The translations under genes were made by a program, and so were the position numbers. From a candidate division WOR-3 bacterium (GTDB taxonomy: Bacteria; Hydrothermota; Tepidihabitantia; Tepidihabitantales; Tepidihabitantaceae), in NCBI GenBank assembly GCA_039801245.1, contig JBDRUF010000012.1:1-38066 (forward strand): 38,066 bases of DNA, in the 5' to 3' direction. Below the pieces are notes generated by a model. That model saw only the letters and a program-made list of their open reading frames with translations, did not search any database and had not been told where the DNA came from. Positions 34,221 through 38,066 of this stretch are shown piece after piece (the stretch's first letter is position 1; each line of letters begins with the position of its first letter).

Positions 34221-34748
34221 TCATTGGGCAAAAACCATCCCCTCACCAAACTTTCCATCGCACCGAGCTGCCCTTTCCCATCTCGGTTCAACACGAGTCA
34301 TTGACATTATAAAAATACCTTCCAATCTCTCAGCATAAAACTTCACTACCCAAATGGATTGACCCTTCAAATCATTCGACCCCTGCCTGATTAACACCAC
34401 CCCAAATCCCCTTATATCCCCTCCCCTGACTATCGCCCCGGATAGGACTCGGTGATTCACTCCCCGAGTCACTTATAGATTCACTCCCTGAATCAATTAC
34501 CGATTGAGACCAGGACTGAGTTACCGATTGACCCTCCGATTAATCCAGGCAGTCTCTGGGTAAATCACCCCCTTAGTGAATCACCGAATCAATTACCGAT
34601 TCAATCAGCAACTGAATCGCCGATTCACTCAGGGAATCACTCAGGGGGTCGTTCCCTGGGTCACCCAGGGGGTCACCCCCTGAATTACTCCCCGAATCCT
34701 CTCCCGTACCGTATCTAAGATTGGTTTCTGAATTGGATAAACAACCAT
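34221..34748 (-). pseudogene. Possible decayed repeat-protein gene, or non-coding repeat
   Basis: On the minus strand an ATG at 34748 opens 35 codons up to a TGA at 34643. The same frame then contains eight stops (TGA at 34643, 34631, 34607 and 34583; TAA at 34595, 34523, 34499 and 34475). From GTG 34472 it is open again for 83 codons to 34221. Every stop is the first codon of a 12-bp repeat unit. The repeat would encode a tetrapeptide like G-V-N-R. The C-terminal part (LKGQSIWVVKFYAERLEG, then MTRVEPRWERAARCDGKF) is not repetitive and not recognised. No Shine-Dalgarno is seen at either start. It may be a decayed gene or pure chance in a repeat. Confidence 0.3.
34440..34703. repeat. Degenerate 12-bp tandem repeat array, 22 units
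   Basis: Read on the minus strand, the units follow a consensus near TGAGTGAATCGG; examples are TGAGTGAATCGG, TGATTGAATCGG, TAATTGATTCGG, GGAGTGAATCTA and AGGGTCAATCGG. On the plus strand the five-base slot GANTC recurs every 12 bp at 34454+12k for 21 steps, exact in 9 of them and usually one or two changes off elsewhere. Twelve GANTC sites occur in 253 bp; about one is expected. Some units are inverted, giving palindromes such as GACTCGG/CCGAGTC (34446-34470), GATTCA/TGAATC (34478-34494) and CAGGGGG-TCA-CCCCCTG (34666-34682). No indels break the register. Confidence 0.85.
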
Positions 34749-34977
34749 AAGTTATTTTATTTCAAATATTTATATTATAATCCTCCTCATCTTCCGTCTC
34801 CTCAGCGTAATCACCTTGGGGTTATTTACAGCTAAGATTTGTCGGCGCTATTCGTAAGGTTTGTTCGCTTGATTTATTTTTCCCTTTACATCCGTTTTAA
34901 GACAATGCTTTTCTGGCTTATTCTTCCACAGGCTGGTAATATAAAGCCCTGACAGCCAATGTCAGTAAAAATAAATG
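34704..34977. other. AT-rich intergenic stretch between the repeat array and hslV
   Basis: Next to the array, about 34735-34790 is very AT-rich (with TTATTTTATTTC and ATATTTATATTATAAT). The rest holds no credible ORF. The only clear site is the inverted repeat at 34949-34965. I see no strong DnaA boxes. Confidence 0.5.
34949..34965. promoter_or_regulatory. Inverted repeat upstream of hslV promoter
   Basis: CTGACA-GCCAA-TGTCAG is a perfect 6-bp inverted repeat with a 5-base spacer, centred about 21 bp before the hslV -35 box. It could be an operator or the 3' stem of an upstream transcript. It is not the CIRCE heat-shock operator. Confidence 0.45.
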
Positions 34978-35005
34978 TTTACAGACCAATAGTTGCTGGT
35001 ATAAT
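34978..35005 (+). promoter_or_regulatory. Leaderless promoter of hslV
   Basis: TTTACA (34978-34983), a 16-bp spacer and a perfect TATAAT (35000-35005) lie 6 nt before the ATG at 35012. No Shine-Dalgarno is present. Confidence 0.75.
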
Positions 35006-35011
35006 ATTTTG

Positions 35012-35548
35012 ATGGCTATTGGTTTTCATCACACCACCATCATCGGCGTGCGCCGGGATGATAAGGTGGCGATGGCTTCAGATGGTCAGGTCACCTTGGG
35101 TGAGACCATTCTCAAGCACTCGGCGCGCAAGATAAGAAAACTGCACAATGGCAGGGTTCTTGTCGGCTTTGCCGGTGCTACCGCTGATGCCTTTACCCTG
35201 TTTGAGAGGTTTGAGGCAAAACTTGAGGAGTTCTCTGGGAACCTGCCCAGGGCGGTTGTTGAACTTGCCAAGGACTGGCGCACCGATAGGGTCCTGCGCC
35301 GGCTTGAGGCGCTTTTGGGGATTATGGACCGGCAGTATTCCTATGTTGTTTCCGGTTCTGGTGATGTGATTGAGCCTGATGATGGGATTGTTGCTATAGG
35401 CTCGGGTGGTCCTTATGCCTTAATCGCTGCCAGGTTGCTTTTGAAGCACACCTCGCTTTCTGCAGAAGAGATTGCGCGCGAGGCGATTCAGCAGGCGGCA
35501 GCGGTCTGCGTGTATACCAATAAAGAGATTTTTATTGAGACGATTTAG
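35012..35548 (+). CDS. hslV: HslV (ClpQ) protease subunit
   Basis: The 178-residue N-terminal-nucleophile peptidase forms the dodecameric core of the HslUV ATP-dependent protease. By alignment with E. coli HslV (MTTIVSVRR), the catalytic threonine is Thr8 in [10 protein letters not shown], after a 7-residue propeptide MAIGFHH. The GDGQVTLG-like [48 protein letters not shown] and [10 protein letters not shown]-like motifs are intact. It stands alone: the next gene is on the other strand, so its ATPase partner hslU is not adjacent. The last 4 bases overlap dapB's stop on the other strand. ATG 35012 is set by the promoter; TTG 35009 is less likely. Confidence 0.95.
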   Translation: MAIGFHHTTIIGVRRDDKVAMASDGQVTLGETILKHSARKIRKLHNGRVLVGFAGATADAFTLFERFEAKLEEFSGNLPRAVVELAKDWRTDRVLRRLEALLGIMDRQYSYVVSGSGDVIEPDDGIVAIGSGGPYALIAARLLLKHTSLSAEEIAREAIQQAAAVCVYTNKEIFIETI

Positions 35549-36264
35549 TCTTTGAGAATGTCAGCCATTGAGTAAAAGCCTGGAGGCTGAGAAACAACCC
35601 AGCGGATTGCCCTGATAACACCAGAGGCAAATGCGGCTCTCGTTTCTGCTCTGTGAACAAGCTCCAGCCTCTCCCCAGGTCCACCAAAAATCAGCCGGTG
35701 CTCGCCAACAACATCACCGGTGCGGATTGAGAAAATTTCTATCCCCCTCTCCCCTATCCTCTCCTTAATCCTTTCAACGAGCATCTTTGCCGTTCCTGAG
35801 GGTGCATCCCTTTTTCTCTTATGATGGGTCTCAATCAGATGGATATCATAATCCGGACCGAGGAGTTGCGCTGTCTCCTGGGAAATTTTTGTTAGAACCG
35901 CCACGCCCAAGGAGAAGTTCGGGGCATATACCACCGGAATCCTTTTGCCGGCATTCTTAAGTTCCTTTAGTTCTTTATCACTCAAGCCGGTGACACCGGT
36001 GATAAAGGGCTTATTTTTATCAGCGCAGAGAAGGAGATTTTTGCCAACCGCCTCAGGAACAGAAAAGTCAACCACCACATCGGTCATCTCAATCAAATCC
36101 TTCAGTTCGGAAACAACCGCACCAGAACCTGCTGGTTTTCCTATCAATGGATGGGATGGGGCTTCAACACCACCGACAAGTTCAATATCATTCTCAAGGC
36201 TTATGAGCCGGGCAATCTCGCCCCCCATTCTGCCACCAAACCCGACAACGACAACCTTAACCAT
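35545..36264 (-). CDS. dapB: 4-hydroxy-tetrahydrodipicolinate reductase
   Basis: The 239-residue NAD(P)H-dependent enzyme is the second step of the diaminopimelate/lysine branch. The nucleotide-binding motif is [13 protein letters not shown] (residues 5-17), and the catalytic/substrate motif [15 protein letters not shown] (145-159) contains His147-His148 and the conserved Lys. It is somewhat shorter than E. coli DapB (273), as in many thermophile and anaerobe versions. An AAAGGAG Shine-Dalgarno precedes the ATG, one base after the dapA stop, so the two are translated in tandem. Confidence 0.96.
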   Translation of the reverse strand: MVKVVVVGFGGRMGGEIARLISLENDIELVGGVEAPSHPLIGKPAGSGAVVSELKDLIEMTDVVVDFSVPEAVGKNLLLCADKNKPFITGVTGLSDKELKELKNAGKRIPVVYAPNFSLGVAVLTKISQETAQLLGPDYDIHLIETHHKRKRDAPSGTAKMLVERIKERIGERGIEIFSIRTGDVVGEHRLIFGGPGERLELVHRAETRAAFASGVIRAIRWVVSQPPGFYSMADILKD

Positions 36265-37149
36265 CTACTCCTTTAAGTTGAGCCCGTAGTTTTTCAGCGC
36301 CTGGCGCAGGAGGGGCTCATTCTGCGGACTTAAAGGGCAAAGGGGCAGCCTTGGCTCACCTGCCGGCATTCCCAAGAGAGCCATTGCCGCCTTGACCGGA
36401 ATCGGATTGGTCTCCACAAAAAGCGCCTTGATTAATGGAAACAGTTTTAGATGGCGCATCCTTGCCTGTTCAACCCTGCCGGCAAGGAAGTCGTCAACCA
36501 GCCCCTGCACATCTACAGGCACGATATTGGAGGCAACCGAAATGACACCCTTGCCACCAACCGCAAGGATGGGCAGTGTTAATGAGTCGTCACCTGAAAG
36601 CACGGTAACCCGCTCAGCACATCTCTGGATGATCTCGCTGGACTGGTCAAGGCTGCCTGACGCCTCCTTTACCGCAACAACATTCGGGCAGTCTTTAATT
36701 AGCCGCTCGATTGTTGCGGGCAGGATATTGACCACACTCCTGGGCGGGATGTTATAGACAATCAAGGGCAGAGCGGTTGCCTCGGCACAGGCACGAAAAT
36801 GGCGGTATAGCCCCTCTTGAGTTGGTTTATTGTAATACGGGGCAACAACCAGGACCGCATCCACACCCAACGCCTCTGCCCGCTTAATCTGCTTTATTGA
36901 CTTGTGGGTTGAGTTTGTGCCGGCACCAGCGATTACCTTAACCTTGCCCTTTGCCTCACTAACTGCGGTTTCAATCACCATCTCAGTCTCCGCATCGGTC
37001 AGATTGGGTGCCTCACCGGTTGAGCCGCAAACCAATACCCCTTTGACACCCGCTCTTAACTGAAACCTGATGTTTTCCCTTAAGCCCTCAATATCAACCC
37101 CTCCATTCTTAAACGGTGTGATTAATGCGGTGATACAGCCTGAAAACAT
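36265..37149 (-). CDS. dapA: 4-hydroxy-tetrahydrodipicolinate synthase
   Basis: The 294-residue TIM-barrel aldolase condenses pyruvate with aspartate semialdehyde. The Schiff-base lysine is Lys161 in VVAVKEASGS, the catalytic Tyr132 and the Arg137 that binds substrate are in VYNIPPRS, and CGSTGEAPNLT (41-51) is the pyruvate-binding loop. The length equals the family norm. It starts 9 nt after the ftsH stop with an AAGGAGG Shine-Dalgarno, giving the operon order ftsH-dapA-dapB. The C-terminal MPAGEPRLPLCPLS is typical. Confidence 0.97.
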   Translation of the reverse strand: MFSGCITALITPFKNGGVDIEGLRENIRFQLRAGVKGVLVCGSTGEAPNLTDAETEMVIETAVSEAKGKVKVIAGAGTNSTHKSIKQIKRAEALGVDAVLVVAPYYNKPTQEGLYRHFRACAEATALPLIVYNIPPRSVVNILPATIERLIKDCPNVVAVKEASGSLDQSSEIIQRCAERVTVLSGDDSLTLPILAVGGKGVISVASNIVPVDVQGLVDDFLAGRVEQARMRHLKLFPLIKALFVETNPIPVKAAMALLGMPAGEPRLPLCPLSPQNEPLLRQALKNYGLNLKE

Positions 37150-37158
37150 CCTGCCTCC

Positions 37159-38066
37159 TTACAATGGCGGGATTAAACCCTTATCATTCTCCTCTGCCCC
37201 AATGCCCAAAATCCGGTCAACATCTGCCCCGGTCAAGACCTCCTTTTCCAGAAGCGCCTTTGCCAGTGCATCCAGTTTCTCTTTGTTTTCGCTTATCAGC
37301 CGGTGCGCCCTTTCCAGCTGGCTGTCAACAAACCGCTTGATTTCGGAGTCGATGAGCCTGGCGGTCTCCTCAGAAAATGTCCGGTGCAGACCAAGTTCCC
37401 TGCCTAAGAAAATCTCCTCTCCACCCTTGCCAAATGTGAGTGGTCCAACCTTTTCGCTCATCCCCCATTCTGTAACCATCCTGCGGGCAAGGGTTGTTGC
37501 CCGGTCAATGTCATCCCTGGCACCGGTAGAGGTGTCGCCAAAGACAATCTGCTCTGCTGCCCTGCCACCCAGCATCACCGTGAGTTGATTCAAGCAGTAT
37601 TCCCGGGAGTAGATACGCTTGTCATCAAGAGGCAGTTGCTGGGTGACACCCAAGGCCCTGCCCCGCGGGATAATCGTTACCTTGTGAATCGGGTCGGTTC
37701 CCGGAATCAGCCTTGATACCAAGGCATGACCCGCCTCGTGATAGGCAATCCAGCGCTTCTCCTCGTCCTTGATCAAAAGGGAGCGGCGCTCAACACCCAT
37801 AAGAACCTTGTCCTTGGCATCCTCAAAGTCCTGCATCGTTACCGCTGTGCGCGCCCTTCTCGCTGCCAAAAGTGCCGCCTCATTCACCATATTTGCCAGA
37901 TCGGCACCGGAAAAGCCTGGGGTGCTGCGTGCCAAAACCTTGACATCAACATTGGGGTCAACCGTTATCTTGCGGATATGGACCCGCAGAATCCCCTCCC
38001 TGCCCAAGACATCAGGCAGGTCAACCACAATCTGGCGGTCAAACCTGCCCGGTCTTAAAAGTGCCG
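37159..38066 (-). CDS. ftsH: FtsH membrane metalloprotease, C-terminal part
   Basis: Only the last roughly 302 residues are in the window; the frame is open to the right edge. The AAA+ end shows ALLRPGRFDRQIVVDLPDVLGREGIL and the sensor-2 helix region (STPGFSGADLANMVNEAALLAARR). The peptidase domain has HEAGHALV and a late Asp in GARDDIDRATTLARRMVTEWGMSEKVGPL, as in FtsH. The protein degrades membrane and short-lived cytosolic proteins, and the missing N-terminal part would carry two membrane helices. The C-terminus is short and ends NDKGLIPPL. Confidence 0.96.
   Translation of the reverse strand, partial: ALLRPGRFDRQIVVDLPDVLGREGILRVHIRKITVDPNVDVKVLARSTPGFSGADLANMVNEAALLAARRARTAVTMQDFEDAKDKVLMGVERRSLLIKDEEKRWIAYHEAGHALVSRLIPGTDPIHKVTIIPRGRALGVTQQLPLDDKRIYSREYCLNQLTVMLGGRAAEQIVFGDTSTGARDDIDRATTLARRMVTEWGMSEKVGPLTFGKGGEEIFLGRELGLHRTFSEETARLIDSEIKRFVDSQLERAHRLISENKEKLDALAKALLEKEVLTGADVDRILGIGAEENDKGLIPPL

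Noticed and set aside
34440-34703. CRISPR array
   Set aside because: Units are 12 bp with no unique spacers and no cas genes are present.
34479-34715. Plus-strand stretch of 79 codons without stop through the 12-bp array (NQLPI-like repeats)
   Set aside because: It has no start codon or Shine-Dalgarno; openness is expected from a 12-bp (in-frame) repeat whose unit lacks a stop on that frame.
34440-34790. Replication origin (12-bp iterons next to an AT-rich stretch)
   Set aside because: No good DnaA box (TTATCCACA) is seen; the best, TCTTCCACA near 34922, matches only 7 of 9, and no dnaA, dnaN or gyr gene is near. Kept only as one hypothesis for the array.

Overview
The window is ordinary chromosomal DNA of a diderm bacterium. 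It encodes LPS-transport parts (LptE and two LptF/G permeases) and four exported proteins, three of which end in a Por/T9SS-like sorting domain. It also has an archaeal/anaerobe-type Thi4 and a split methylmalonyl-CoA mutase. This mix fits an uncultivated anaerobic lineage near the FCB group, such as candidate division WOR-3. That placement is inference: no rRNA or other taxonomic marker is present. I see no prophage, IS element or CRISPR array.

Layout. 1-2518 (minus): a partial exported protein, an adenosine-specific-kinase-family protein and an exported sorting-domain protein. 2649-7017 (plus): FmdB zinc ribbon and a CvpA-like membrane protein, then a B12 cassette of adenosyltransferase, MeaB GTPase and both methylmalonyl-CoA mutase subunits. 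7389-17244 (plus): tRNA-Arg(ACG), tadA, tRNA-Ser(CGA), a secreted M6 metalloprotease, a 14-repeat exported protein, a small membrane protein, nadB and a Xer recombinase. 17247-19475 (minus): purM and a GNAT protein. 19562-22551 (plus): two LptF/G permeases and an exported hydrolase. 22543-28333 (minus): thi4, lptE, a TrmA/RlmD-type methyltransferase, an amidohydrolase and polX. 28583-29364 (plus): two related DUF4870-like membrane proteins. 29445-34135 (minus): a histone-deacetylase-fold enzyme, two GT4 glycosyltransferases and a polysaccharide deacetylase. 34136-35011: a long non-genic stretch holding an unusual 12-bp repeat array. 35012-38066: hslV (plus), then dapB, dapA and ftsH (minus, ftsH cut by the window edge).

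Promoters are very regular: TTGACA/T, usually a 16-bp spacer, then a TATAAT-like box. In six cases the -10 box ends only 5 to 7 nt before the start codon, so these genes are probably transcribed without a leader. Other genes carry classical AAGGAGG-type Shine-Dalgarno sites, so two modes of initiation seem to coexist.

The least explained structure is at 34440-34703: 22 units of a degenerate 12-bp tandem repeat, rich in GANTC and short palindromes. On the minus strand it keeps a constant codon register with eight stop codons, each at the first codon of a unit, and then runs into an open frame of 83 codons. It could be a decayed tetrapeptide-repeat gene or a non-coding iteron-like site.
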